Source: Infirmifilum sp. NZ
GTDB taxonomy: Archaea > Thermoproteota > Thermoprotei > Thermofilales > Thermofilaceae
Direction: 5' to 3'
Assembly: GCF_022693705.1 (NCBI RefSeq)
Contig: NZ_CP094288.1
Span: 636,582-700,581, forward strand
Length of the DNA stretch: 64,000 bases
The translations under genes and the position numbers were made by a program. Shown here piece by piece: positions 32,999-41,275 of this stretch (position 1 is its first letter; every line of letters begins with the position of its first letter). The notes below the pieces were generated by a model. The model saw only the letters and a program-made list of their open reading frames with translations, searched no databases and was not told the origin of the DNA.

Positions 32999-33679
32999 GT
33001 GCATGAAAGCTACGAGTTAGGTGACCTTATACTCCGCAGGCTCGGCAGAGAACTTAGGATAAGCAGTGATGAGTTTGCCGCTCTCAAAGCCGCTCAAGAG
33101 AAGAACCCCTTCAAGGTGCTCATAGCTACGATACTATCCCAGAACACAACGGAGAAGAACACCTTTAGAGCTCTTCAAAGACTCGAGGAAGAGGTTGGGG
33201 TCAGCCCTCTTACACTCTCTAAGGTTGACGTCGAGGAACTTGCCCGAGTGATATCCCCTGCGGGCCTCCAGCAGCAGAAGGCTGAGGCGATCGTCTCGCT
33301 CTCAAAGCTCTTGGTCGAAAACTACGGAGGGAGTCTTGAGCGCATGCTGCAGAAGGGTGAGGAGGAGGTGAGGGAAGAGCTAAGCAAGATAAAGGGCATC
33401 GGAGATAAAACCATAGATGTTCTTCTGGCTAATACTGGCTTCCCAGTAGTCCCTGTCGACACACACGTTAAGAGGGTAGCGCGGAGGCTGGGGCTTACGC
33501 GGTCAAACGCGTACTCTCGAATAAAGATAGACCTACACAAGGTCTTTAGGCCTGAAAGGAGGCTGGAGGCGCACCTGCTTTTAATCAAATTGGGGCGAGA
33601 AATCTGCAAAGCTAGAAACCCCAGGTGCGAGGTGTGCCCTCTCAGAGATATTTGCGAGTACGCTAAAGCTAAACGATAG
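32999..33679 (+). CDS. nth: Endonuclease III-like DNA glycosylase
   Basis: A 226-residue HhH-GPD enzyme. LIATILSQNTTEKN, the helix-hairpin-helix IKGIGDKTIDVLLANTG with catalytic K137, PVDTHVKRVARRLGL with D154, and the [4Fe-4S] cluster C203-x6-C210-x2-C213-x5-C219 are all present. The Lys-Asp pair marks it as a bifunctional glycosylase/AP lyase for oxidised pyrimidines. It may share a transcript with dcd, 24 bases downstream. Confidence 0.94.
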   Translation: MHESYELGDLILRRLGRELRISSDEFAALKAAQEKNPFKVLIATILSQNTTEKNTFRALQRLEEEVGVSPLTLSKVDVEELARVISPAGLQQQKAEAIVSLSKLLVENYGGSLERMLQKGEEEVREELSKIKGIGDKTIDVLLANTGFPVVPVDTHVKRVARRLGLTRSNAYSRIKIDLHKVFRPERRLEAHLLLIKLGREICKARNPRCEVCPLRDICEYAKAKR

Positions 33680-33703
33680 GGAAAAAAGCCGCTTGGGGTT
33701 TTT

Positions 33704-34225
33704 ATGATCATGCTCTCGGGAGCCGAGATCAGGCGTCTGATAAAAGAGGGTAAGCTTGTCATCGAGCCTTTTTCAGAAGAGATCGTGCGGGAGAACGGCG
33801 TCGACCTTAGGATAGGTGAGGAGGTTGCAGTCCTGCTGAATAATCCAGAGCCTCTCGACCCTGACAGGCTTAAAGAGGTCAATATCTCGGACTACTACAA
33901 GGTCTTTAAGGCTGACACATTCGTTTTACAGCCATACATGAAAGTCCTCGTCACAACCCTCGAGTACGTTAAAATGCCTGAAGACGTGGCTGGGCTTATC
34001 GGCGTTCGCAGCACTTTCGCGAGACTCGGCGTCTCGATACCCCCGACGCTTATAGACGCTGGATTTGAGGGAGAACTCACGATAGAGATCCACGGCGGGG
34101 CGTTCCCTATAGTCCTCAAGAAGGGAATGAGGTTCGCGCACGTTGCCTTTTACAGGATAGAGGGGCCTCCCGTGGTTTACAAGGGTAAGTACCAGGGACA
34201 GCGCGGTGTAACGCTTCCTAAGTAG
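33704..34225 (+). CDS. dcd: dCTP deaminase
   Basis: A 173-residue trimeric dUTPase-fold protein: EIRRLIKEGKLVIEPF, NGVDLRIGEEVAVL, VLVTTLEYVKMPEDVAGLIGVRSTFARLGVSI (active-site Ser-Thr-Ala-region with RSTFARLG), and DAGFEGELTIEIHGG where the Glu is the deaminase catalytic residue. It converts dCTP to dUTP for dTTP synthesis and limits uracil in DNA together with repair by nth nearby. The DUF429 gene begins 3 bases after its stop, so the two are coupled. Confidence 0.94.
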   Translation: MIMLSGAEIRRLIKEGKLVIEPFSEEIVRENGVDLRIGEEVAVLLNNPEPLDPDRLKEVNISDYYKVFKADTFVLQPYMKVLVTTLEYVKMPEDVAGLIGVRSTFARLGVSIPPTLIDAGFEGELTIEIHGGAFPIVLKKGMRFAHVAFYRIEGPPVVYKGKYQGQRGVTLPK

Positions 34226-34228
34226 GCT

Positions 34229-34816
34229 ATGTGGTTCGCAGGCGTGGACCTCTCCTCTTCGGAGAAGAAGCCCACCTATGTGGCTTTACTCGACGAGAAC
34301 CTTACAGCCAAAGTTTTTGGGCTGTCAACAGACGAGGAGATACGTGAAGCTCTTTCTAGCGCGAGGCCGATGTATACGGGCATTGATGCACCACTAAGCC
34401 TGCCATCCAAGAGCGGGATCCGTGGATGCGAGAAAGTACTAATCTCCCTCGGCATCAGGTTCTTCCCTCCAACAATGCCTTCCATGCTGAGCCTGACACT
34501 CCGAGGGATGAGGCTTCGCTCGCTACTGGAGGAAGCTGGCCTCAGCATTCTTGAGGTTTATCCAGGTGGTAGCCAGGATGTCCTTTGCCTCCCTAGGAGC
34601 AAGAGGTCTCTAACCGGTCTAGAGCGCGGTCTAAGAGCACTTGGGGTAAAGCTCCCAATTGGAAGGTTAACCGGTGATGCACTCGACGCTGTTACAGCTG
34701 CCTACACGGCCTTCCTGTACTGGAGGGGGGACTACCTGAGGCTAGCTTCCGAGGACTGCTCGCTTGTTCTCCCTATTCCGAGGTGCCTGCCGCGAATTCC
34801 CACTCGTCGACATTAG
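34229..34816 (+). CDS. DUF429-type RNase H-like predicted nuclease
   Basis: A 195-residue protein with an N-terminal Asp strand (MWFAGVDLSSSEKKPTYVAL), a second acidic strand (MYTGIDAPLSLPSKSGIRGCEKVL), a conserved-type FPPTMPSMLSL, LSILEVYPGGSQDVL, and GDALDAVTAAYTAFLY near the end. Asp residues on these strands fit the RNase H-like fold proposed for DUF429. Activity is not established. It directly follows dcd and overlaps the 3' end of the convergent DUF72 gene by 44 bases. Confidence 0.8.
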   Translation: MWFAGVDLSSSEKKPTYVALLDENLTAKVFGLSTDEEIREALSSARPMYTGIDAPLSLPSKSGIRGCEKVLISLGIRFFPPTMPSMLSLTLRGMRLRSLLEEAGLSILEVYPGGSQDVLCLPRSKRSLTGLERGLRALGVKLPIGRLTGDALDAVTAAYTAFLYWRGDYLRLASEDCSLVLPIPRCLPRIPTRRH

Positions 34817-35936
34817 AGACTATGTCCACTAGGAGCTTTACTGCTACTTCTCGCGGCATTTTCAGGAAGAGCTTCACCATGTGTTTGCAAAACCTCTTGC
34901 TTTCCACCTGCTTCTTCCAGTCTTCGCAGTCATGGTAGATCCGCTTGCCCTTGATGTCGATGTCTATGACATAGTTCTTCACCCTGCCCTTCACGCTGTC
35001 CCCGAGCACCTCAAACGCAACCTCGCGGTCGTCGATTTCAAGGCCTCTGGCAAACCTCTTCTCGCCGGCTAACACCTTGAGGATTGTCTCTAGGTCTCCT
35101 GAAGCAACAGCCCTCTGAGCCCTCTCAAGTTCATTTCTAGGCGCTGAGGAGAAGTACTTATCCATGCGCTCGAGCATCTCTCTCCTCTCCCTATCCAGCA
35201 TGCCGAGCAGGGCCAGCATCTGCAGGGCGTTGTGGGGCGCGAACCCCCTGAAGTGGTTATTGAAGTACCCGAGCAGCAACCTAGTGTTTTCAGCAAGCTT
35301 CTGAAGCCTGGGCACCCATTCCCTCAGCTCCTCAATCGTGTAGTGGTAGTAGTACCATGGTCTTTCACCGCGGCCGTGCCACCTCACGTAGGAGAAGTCC
35401 GATGTTACCACGATTTCTGGAGGTAACAGCGGCTCATCTACTATAGTGTAGGCGATGCCAAGGTCCGATAGAGTCCTGTAAGTCTCCTCCCTGAGCCAGC
35501 TGGTGTCCCGGAACTCGACAGCATAGCGGTAGCCTTTGGGCAACGCTTCTAGGAAGTCGCGGAACCAGGGGATCTCTTCCACCCCTCTTGGGGGGAGCTG
35601 TATCAGGATCGCTCCTAGCTTCCCCGTAGTTCGAACAGGCTCTAGGGACTTGAAGAAGAGCTCCAGCTCCTGCTCTGCAAGCTTGGGGTTGAGAAGCTTT
35701 TTATGCGTGATCCCCTTGTACATTTTTAGCGAAAAAACGAAGTTCCTTGGAGACACTCGAAAGAGATTTTCCAGGAACCTGCTCGTTGGGAGCGCGTAAA
35801 AAGTAGAGTTAACTTCAGCGGTGTTAAAGACCCTAGCGTACTGGCTGAAGAGCCCTGTCTCCCGGCTGTAGAAGGGACCTATCCAATCTTCGTAGTCCCA
35901 ACCCGAGGTTCCAATGTACACTCTCGCGAACAGCAT
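34773..35936 (-). CDS. DUF72 protein with a C-terminal SWIM-like zinc-binding region
   Basis: From ATG 35936 the protein has 387 residues. Residues 1-230 are a DUF72 TIM barrel: YIGTSGWDYEDWIGPFY, EVNSTFYALP, FVFSLKMYKGITHKK, LIQLPPRG, YAVEFRDTSWL, YVRWHGRG and LLGYFNNHFRGFAPHNA. After a linker, residues 316-370 read like a SWIM finger, with IYHDCEDW and RFCKHM (C337, C350, H352; the second Cys position is Asp). The family function is unknown. The upstream 52 codons overlap the divergent GTPase gene; a TATA-like CTTTTTAGC about 30 bases before 35936 supports this start. Confidence 0.85.
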   Translation of the reverse strand: MLFARVYIGTSGWDYEDWIGPFYSRETGLFSQYARVFNTAEVNSTFYALPTSRFLENLFRVSPRNFVFSLKMYKGITHKKLLNPKLAEQELELFFKSLEPVRTTGKLGAILIQLPPRGVEEIPWFRDFLEALPKGYRYAVEFRDTSWLREETYRTLSDLGIAYTIVDEPLLPPEIVVTSDFSYVRWHGRGERPWYYYHYTIEELREWVPRLQKLAENTRLLLGYFNNHFRGFAPHNALQMLALLGMLDRERREMLERMDKYFSSAPRNELERAQRAVASGDLETILKVLAGEKRFARGLEIDDREVAFEVLGDSVKGRVKNYVIDIDIKGKRIYHDCEDWKKQVESKRFCKHMVKLFLKMPREVAVKLLVDIVSNVDEWEFAAGTSE

Positions 35937-36033
35937 ACTACTTTTTGGTAAGCAAGCGATGGGTGCTAAAAAGTCTTTACTCTTTGGAGTTACAAATAAT
36001 AGGGCGTCCCCGTTAATCATCTGACGATAAGGC

Positions 36034-37599
36034 GTGGCGTACCCCGAGGAGGACGAGACCGGTCCAGTTGAGTACAAGTCGGTGCTGACCAAAGTAGATG
36101 ACGAGAGGCTGGAGAGACTCGCATCGCAGATGAAGTACCGGCTCTTCGAGGGGGGCGGTGAGGCGATCTACGTTCTGGGGCTAAACGACGACGGCACGGT
36201 TCGAGGCCTCTCAGAGGAGGAGGAAAAGGAAACGATAAAGAACCTCGCTGACGCCGCTAGCCGGATAGGCGCTAGCATAAGGATACTTGACAGGAGGACA
36301 ATATCCGGTAGGTCGCTACTCAGAGTGCTGGTGAGGCTCTCGCGCGAGGAGAACCCTCCAGCTCAGGTGAATATAGTCGTCTTGGGGAACGTTGACGCTG
36401 GTAAGAGTACGACCGTGGGCACTCTCTGTACAGGTGTTCTCGACGACGGCAGGGGGAGCAACATGCGCAGGGTTGCAAGGTTTTCTCACGAGATTATCAC
36501 TGGGAGGACCTCCTCCGTCGCCGTCAGGATACTGGGATTCGACATGCACGGGAGGCCTGTCAACTGGAACCTCCCAAATCCGCTCGACGAGGCCCAAATC
36601 TATCTCTCGGCGAAAAAAGTCGTATCGCTGGTCGACGTGGGGGGTCATGAAAGGTACTTGAGGACGGCCCTACGAGGCGTGATGTCTAAGTACCCTGACT
36701 ATGCTATGCTCGTTGTCGCTAGTAACACTGGCTTGCAGGTGATGGGCCGTGAGCACTTGGGAATATGCGCAGCTCTCCATATACCGGTTTTCGTGGTGTT
36801 TACTAAAGTAGACATTGTTAGCCCTGAGGTGGAGAGACAGTACCTAGAGGAAACCTGTGAGATTCTGAGGAGGCTTGACAAGAAGCCTGTTGTCGTTAAG
36901 AGCTTGAAGGAAGTTTACGACATCGCCCCCCTGATGCCCTCAGGCCGCGTTATCCCCATCTTCAGGCTCTCAAACACCACAGGCGCCGGCTTGGAGCTCC
37001 TCACCGAGTTCATCAACATCCTGCCACCCAGGAAGAGGTGGGTAGAGCTGGAGAGAAAGCCCCTCCTCGCCTACGTCACCGACATCTACAACGTGAGAGG
37101 CGTCGGAACCGTAATAGCCGTTGCCATCGAGAGAGGCATAGTCCGCGAGAACGCCTTCTACTACCTTGGACCGACGCGCGACGGCAAGTGGAGGAGAACC
37201 AGGGTTAAGTCTATCCACGTAAACCGCGTACCCTCATCGATGGCCAGAGCTGGCGAGGAGGCAACGCTAGCCATAACGGACTTCACAGCTGAGGAAGTCG
37301 AGAAGGGCCTCGCCCTCTCGGAGACCCCTCTCCACGCGTCGAGAGCGATCGTTGCCGATGTGCTCATACTTAGGCACCCGACCACGATCAAGGTAGGGTA
37401 CCAGACCGTTCTGCACATCCACTCTATTAGAACACCTGTCGAATTCACGTGGATGGAGGTTGAACCCATGCGGACTGGAGACTCTGGGCTGGTGAAACTA
37501 AGGTTCATGGCAAAGGCGTGGTACGTCGAGGAGGGTGAGAGGTTCATACTCAGAGACTCGAGGACTAGGGCGATAGGCACGGTGCTTAAAGCTGAGTGA
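36034..37599 (+). CDS. GTPBP1-like translational GTPase
   Basis: A 521-residue GTPase of the EF-1A superfamily. After an N-terminal domain of about 115 residues ([19 protein letters not shown]), the G domain has [14 protein letters not shown] (P loop), [13 protein letters not shown] (G3), FTKVD (G4) and, later, beta-barrel domains with [15 protein letters not shown] and [23 protein letters not shown]. This layout is that of GTPBP1/GTPBP2 rather than SelB. Those proteins are linked to mRNA surveillance and rescue; the archaeal role is unknown. GTG start; TATA-like ACAAATAATA about 38 bases upstream. Confidence 0.85.
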   Translation: MAYPEEDETGPVEYKSVLTKVDDERLERLASQMKYRLFEGGGEAIYVLGLNDDGTVRGLSEEEEKETIKNLADAASRIGASIRILDRRTISGRSLLRVLVRLSREENPPAQVNIVVLGNVDAGKSTTVGTLCTGVLDDGRGSNMRRVARFSHEIITGRTSSVAVRILGFDMHGRPVNWNLPNPLDEAQIYLSAKKVVSLVDVGGHERYLRTALRGVMSKYPDYAMLVVASNTGLQVMGREHLGICAALHIPVFVVFTKVDIVSPEVERQYLEETCEILRRLDKKPVVVKSLKEVYDIAPLMPSGRVIPIFRLSNTTGAGLELLTEFINILPPRKRWVELERKPLLAYVTDIYNVRGVGTVIAVAIERGIVRENAFYYLGPTRDGKWRRTRVKSIHVNRVPSSMARAGEEATLAITDFTAEEVEKGLALSETPLHASRAIVADVLILRHPTTIKVGYQTVLHIHSIRTPVEFTWMEVEPMRTGDSGLVKLRFMAKAWYVEEGERFILRDSRTRAIGTVLKAE

Positions 37600-37664
37600 A
37601 GCCTCCCATCGGGTCTAAGCATAGAGTAGCAGATATATACTCCGGTGCTGAGTTCGTAAGATGT

Positions 37665-38189
37665 ATGAAGACGCTACCTCCCGGTAAAAACCCTCCTGAA
37701 GACATCTACGTGGTGATTGAGATTCCGATGCACAGCAATGTCAAGTACGAGGTCGACAAGGAGACAGGGGCCGTTTTCGTGGACAGGGTTCTGTTCACGT
37801 CAATGGTGTACCCGTTTAACTACGGGTTCATACCTTCCACGCTTGAGGAAGACGGGGACCCTGTGGACGTCGTTCTCTTAAGCTTCGATGCATTCGTGCC
37901 GGGAAGCGTTGTCCGAGCCAGGCCTGTTGCTTTGCTCGAAATGGAGGATGAGGCAGGGCCAGATAGCAAGGTTGTGGCGGTGCCGCACGAGAAGATAGAT
38001 AACAGGTTCAGCAAGATAAGGGACGTTGACGACATAGACGAGGGGGTCAAGAGCAGGGTTAAGCACTTCTTCGAGCACTACAAGGAGTTAGAGCCCGGGA
38101 AGTGGGTAAAAGTCAAAGCCTGGCATGGACGGGAAAAAGCACTCCAAGCTATAAGTAAGGCCGTTGAACGCTACCGGAGTAGAGGGTGA
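37665..38189 (+). CDS. ppa: Inorganic pyrophosphatase
   Basis: From ATG 37665 the protein has 174 residues, the usual length. [52 protein letters not shown] (metal Asp residues) and [39 protein letters not shown] are all family blocks. It hydrolyses PPi from biosynthetic reactions. The frame continues 23 codons upstream, but GATATATAC at 37632-37640 sits about 27 bases before ATG 37665 and marks a leaderless start. Confidence 0.95.
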   Translation: MKTLPPGKNPPEDIYVVIEIPMHSNVKYEVDKETGAVFVDRVLFTSMVYPFNYGFIPSTLEEDGDPVDVVLLSFDAFVPGSVVRARPVALLEMEDEAGPDSKVVAVPHEKIDNRFSKIRDVDDIDEGVKSRVKHFFEHYKELEPGKWVKVKAWHGREKALQAISKAVERYRSRG

Positions 38190-38241
38190 ATCAAAATAAG
38201 TATTTATGCTTCCTGCATAGTTTTCATCACGGTGTTCGAGG

Positions 38242-39792
38242 ATAAAGCACATAGTATTCGTTTTTGAGGTTCATCAACCTTACCGCGTTGCACGTAACAT
38301 CCCCTGGAAGCTCACTGAGGCCGCAGTAGCCCGCGGGAGGCTCGACCTGGACGAACTTGAGGACATATACTTCGACCAAGGACTCAACCGGGAGGTTTTG
38401 GAGAGGGTTGCGAAGAGGTGCTACCTTCCAGCAAACTCTGTGATTCTTCAGCAGATAGACCACTTTAAGGACCACGGAAAGAAGTTCAAGGTTGCGTACA
38501 GTATCTCGGGGGTTCTCCTCGAGCAGGCCGAGAGGTGGTTCCCCGACTTGCTTGACAGCTTCAAGCAGCTAGCTGACACGGGTCTAGTCGAGTTCTTAGA
38601 CCAGACGTACTTTCACAGCCTGAGCTTCCTCGTCTCCGAGGAGGAGTTCATAGACCAGCTGAAGATGCACAGCGAGAAGATTCGAGCCTACTTCGGCGTG
38701 ACTCCAACCTCTGTTGAAAACACGGAGTTCATTTACAACAACTACATCGGGAGGGTTTTCGATAGGCTTGGCTACAAGGCTGTGCTAACGGAGGGCGTTG
38801 AGAGGGTACTAATGTGGAGAAGCCCTAACTATGTCTACAGGGCAAAGGGCGCAGGCATTCGCGTTCTCATGAGGAACTACAGGCTCTCAGACGACATAGG
38901 CTTCAGGTTCGCTAGCAGGTGGTGGAGCGAGTACCCGCTCACAGCTGACAAGTACTCAGCGTGGCTTGCCGCTACACCCGGCGACGTGATCGTCATCGCG
39001 ATAGACTATGAGACCTTCGGGGAACACTTCCCGGCAGAGACAGGAATCTTCGAGTTTCTCCGCTGGCTGCCCGGCGAAGTCTTGAAGTGGGATCACCTCC
39101 AGTTTTCCACGCCCTCTGAGGTCGCTGAAAAGGTACCACCGCGCGACGAGATCGATGTCCCAGAGGGACAGACCATATCCTGGGCCGATCTTGAAAGAGA
39201 CCTTAGCGCTTGGCTAGGCAACTTCATGCAGGACTACGCATTTGAGAGGCACTCAAACCTCTGGTTGCAGATCAAGGCGCTGAGAGGCGAGCGGTTGCTG
39301 AGGCTCTGGAGGCTCCTCTCCACAAGCGACCACTTCTACTACATGTCGACGAAGGGAGGGGGACCCGGGGACGTGCACTCGTACTTTAGCCCCTTCGAGA
39401 CACCTTTCCATGCATACATGTGCTACTCCGACGCTATATCGGATCTAGAGGCGCGAGTTCGATCCAGCCTCCAGGAGAACAGCGAAGCGAGGCTCAGGTA
39501 CGTCTGGATGAGGCGCGTTAAGACGGGCTGCGAGTTCATCTTCCACCTCACTGAGGGTAAGCCCACGGGCCACGTCGCGTGGAACGTTTTTTCACTAATC
39601 GAAGCTCTCGAGAAAGCACCTGAGGAGAGCGCGCGCTTCCACCTTCGAAGAGGCGATTTTGCAAGGTGGCTCGAAGTTTGCGTAGGTGAGCGGGACCTCG
39701 CTGCAAGGTTAACCAGCGTCGATGATCGGGATGCAAAAAGGTCTATCCTGGAGGTCTTGTATGCACGCAGAAAGGAGCTCTTCGGCTTTTGA
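38242..39792 (+). CDS. GH57-family glycoside hydrolase with apparent ATA start codon
   Basis: The frame reads KHIVFVFEVHQPYR from codon 2, the first GH57 motif (HQP). Later come DQTYFHSL, VENTEFIYNN, VIVIAIDYETFGEHFP and FLRWLPGEVLK, matching the archaeal GH57 alpha-amylase group, acting on alpha-glucans. No ATG, GTG or TTG is in frame between the upstream stop (TAG, 38218) and the HQP motif; the only codon that fits the usual MKHI-like start is ATA at 38242-38244. The first standard start (TTG 38398) would remove the motif. Either translation starts at ATA, or a base was lost or gained near here. GTG 38232 is in another frame. 516 residues. Confidence 0.82.
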   Translation: MKHIVFVFEVHQPYRVARNIPWKLTEAAVARGRLDLDELEDIYFDQGLNREVLERVAKRCYLPANSVILQQIDHFKDHGKKFKVAYSISGVLLEQAERWFPDLLDSFKQLADTGLVEFLDQTYFHSLSFLVSEEEFIDQLKMHSEKIRAYFGVTPTSVENTEFIYNNYIGRVFDRLGYKAVLTEGVERVLMWRSPNYVYRAKGAGIRVLMRNYRLSDDIGFRFASRWWSEYPLTADKYSAWLAATPGDVIVIAIDYETFGEHFPAETGIFEFLRWLPGEVLKWDHLQFSTPSEVAEKVPPRDEIDVPEGQTISWADLERDLSAWLGNFMQDYAFERHSNLWLQIKALRGERLLRLWRLLSTSDHFYYMSTKGGGPGDVHSYFSPFETPFHAYMCYSDAISDLEARVRSSLQENSEARLRYVWMRRVKTGCEFIFHLTEGKPTGHVAWNVFSLIEALEKAPEESARFHLRRGDFARWLEVCVGERDLAARLTSVDDRDAKRSILEVLYARRKELFGF

Positions 39793-40078
39793 GGAGATCG
39801 AGGAGGAATTAGCCTCGTTAGTCCCGAGGAGGTCGCAGGGATACCTCAGGGTTTTCATGTTCTTCGTTAGAAAATACCTGGAGGATCCATCACAGTCATT
39901 CAACGCCTACGCGGTTGAGAAAGAAGTTGTGAACATCTCGAGAGCGCGACCTATCCTTGAATGGCTCTCCCAGAAAGGCTTCCTTAAGGTTGTGGACTCA
40001 AGCCCCGTTCCTTACTACAAGCTTAACCCGGAGAAAAAGCTGGTCAAGCTGCTCCTAAACCTCCTCAAGCAGGCGTAA
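39761..40078 (+). CDS. Small winged-helix-like protein
   Basis: A 105-residue protein with two helices (FEEIEEELASLVPRRSQGY and LRVFMFFVRKYLEDP), then NAYAVEKEVVNISRARPILEWLSQKGFLKVVD, which looks like a recognition helix and wing. GGAGGTC six bases before ATG 39761 is a strong ribosome binding site, so this start is favoured although it overlaps the GH57 gene by 32 bases. It is coupled to that gene and may regulate it. The 3' end overlaps the convergent ccdA-like gene by 24 bases. Confidence 0.65.
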   Translation: MHAERSSSAFEEIEEELASLVPRRSQGYLRVFMFFVRKYLEDPSQSFNAYAVEKEVVNISRARPILEWLSQKGFLKVVDSSPVPYYKLNPEKKLVKLLLNLLKQA

Positions 40079-41275
40079 CCCCGTTAACACGCGCGAGAGC
40101 TTCATAGCTGGCACAAGTAAGCTTAGGTAGGAAACCGGCTGCAGCAAGAGTATGGCTACCGGCGGGAGCTCCACAGCCACCGGCACAGCATCCATAATCA
40201 GGTGAATCATGAGAAAGAGAGCCGCAAAGAGGTGATCCCTGTCGCGGCGCCCAGGTCCAGCAATCCAGGAGAACAGCATCAGCGAATCCAGCACGAGAGT
40301 GGTGCTCGTTAGGGGCGCTAGGGGGAGAACCGATAGGAGGACGGGTTTGGCTAGCATTAAACCGCCTGCCGCGATAAGAATCCGGGAGGCGAGAGACAGA
40401 ACCGCCCCCGCAATCTCAACATGCGGTAGGAACCCGAAGAGGGGCGCTGTGTCCGAAATGCCCAGGAGCAGTATACCAGTGCCGAGAAGCATTGGAGGCA
40501 GAGAGTTAATCTTCGCACCAAGTCGCAGTGCGGCTCTCGCATAGAAAATGCCAGACAGCAGCGAAAGAAGCGCTAAGTAGGGAGCCAGAGCCTGGGCTAC
40601 GTACTGCGAGTAGAGGTCGTAATTCTCCACGCTGACGACCGTCAGCGCTCCAAGCAGGATCATGATGAAGCCGGATATGGTTTCGTTGTGCCTCACCACG
40701 GGACTTCGCGCAAGCTTCTCGCTCGCTTTCCCTGTGAGGAGCCCTAGAAGCAGGAACGGCGTATTAACGCCTCCCGCGTAAACCAGCGCGGTGAGGATTG
40801 CCTCACTTTGGCTGTTCATGGACCCGAGCCAGACGAGCGAGAAAGCTGCCACTAAGAATGTCGCCGCGCACGGGGCAGCCACCAGCGTGAAAGTAAAACC
40901 CAGCACGAGCGCGTTAAGCATGGAGATCTTCCTGAAGCGTGGTTGGACAGAGGGTAACATCGAGAAGATTCTCCGCTCAGGGGTAAGTAAAACGACTCCC
41001 AAGCTTACGAGGAGCAGACCCACGCCGACTGTAAGTGGCGCTAAGCCCGCTTGTAGGAAGGGTCTCACAAAGCTACTCCCGTAAGCGGCCAGCAAGCTGT
41101 AGAGCATGAGGCTTGCAGTCGAACCCGTAACGAAGAGCACGCTTGTTAGGAAGGCTCGCTCTCTCCCGAAGCCAGCGACGAAGTTTATGAAAACAGGCAG
41201 GACTGGGAGAAAGCACGGCGTGAATGCGGTTTCAACGCCCAGCAAGTAGATCAGAGCAAGATTCGCCACGTCCAT
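40055..41275 (-). CDS. CcdA/DsbD-like membrane electron-transfer protein, long form
   Basis: The 406-residue polytopic protein starts with a CcdA core: AFTPCFLPVLPVFINFVAG with C21 and TLVAAPCAATFLVAAF with C136, the redox Cys pair that passes electrons across the membrane. Classical CcdA has about 230 residues; here a further 170 residues add about five helices without Cys. The gene abuts the upstream NEW3 protein gene (stop and start adjacent), suggesting co-transcription. No thioredoxin-fold partner is adjacent. Role: maintaining reduced thiols outside, possibly for cytochrome or protein maturation. Confidence 0.85.
   Translation of the reverse strand: MDVANLALIYLLGVETAFTPCFLPVLPVFINFVAGFGRERAFLTSVLFVTGSTASLMLYSLLAAYGSSFVRPFLQAGLAPLTVGVGLLLVSLGVVLLTPERRIFSMLPSVQPRFRKISMLNALVLGFTFTLVAAPCAATFLVAAFSLVWLGSMNSQSEAILTALVYAGGVNTPFLLLGLLTGKASEKLARSPVVRHNETISGFIMILLGALTVVSVENYDLYSQYVAQALAPYLALLSLLSGIFYARAALRLGAKINSLPPMLLGTGILLLGISDTAPLFGFLPHVEIAGAVLSLASRILIAAGGLMLAKPVLLSVLPLAPLTSTTLVLDSLMLFSWIAGPGRRDRDHLFAALFLMIHLIMDAVPVAVELPPVAILLLQPVSYLSLLVPAMKLSRVLTGLRLLEEV

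Noticed and set aside
36034..37599. Reading the GTPase as selenocysteine factor SelB
   Set aside because: The long N-terminal domain and domain order fit GTPBP1, and no SECIS-like element or selenoprotein was noticed in the window.
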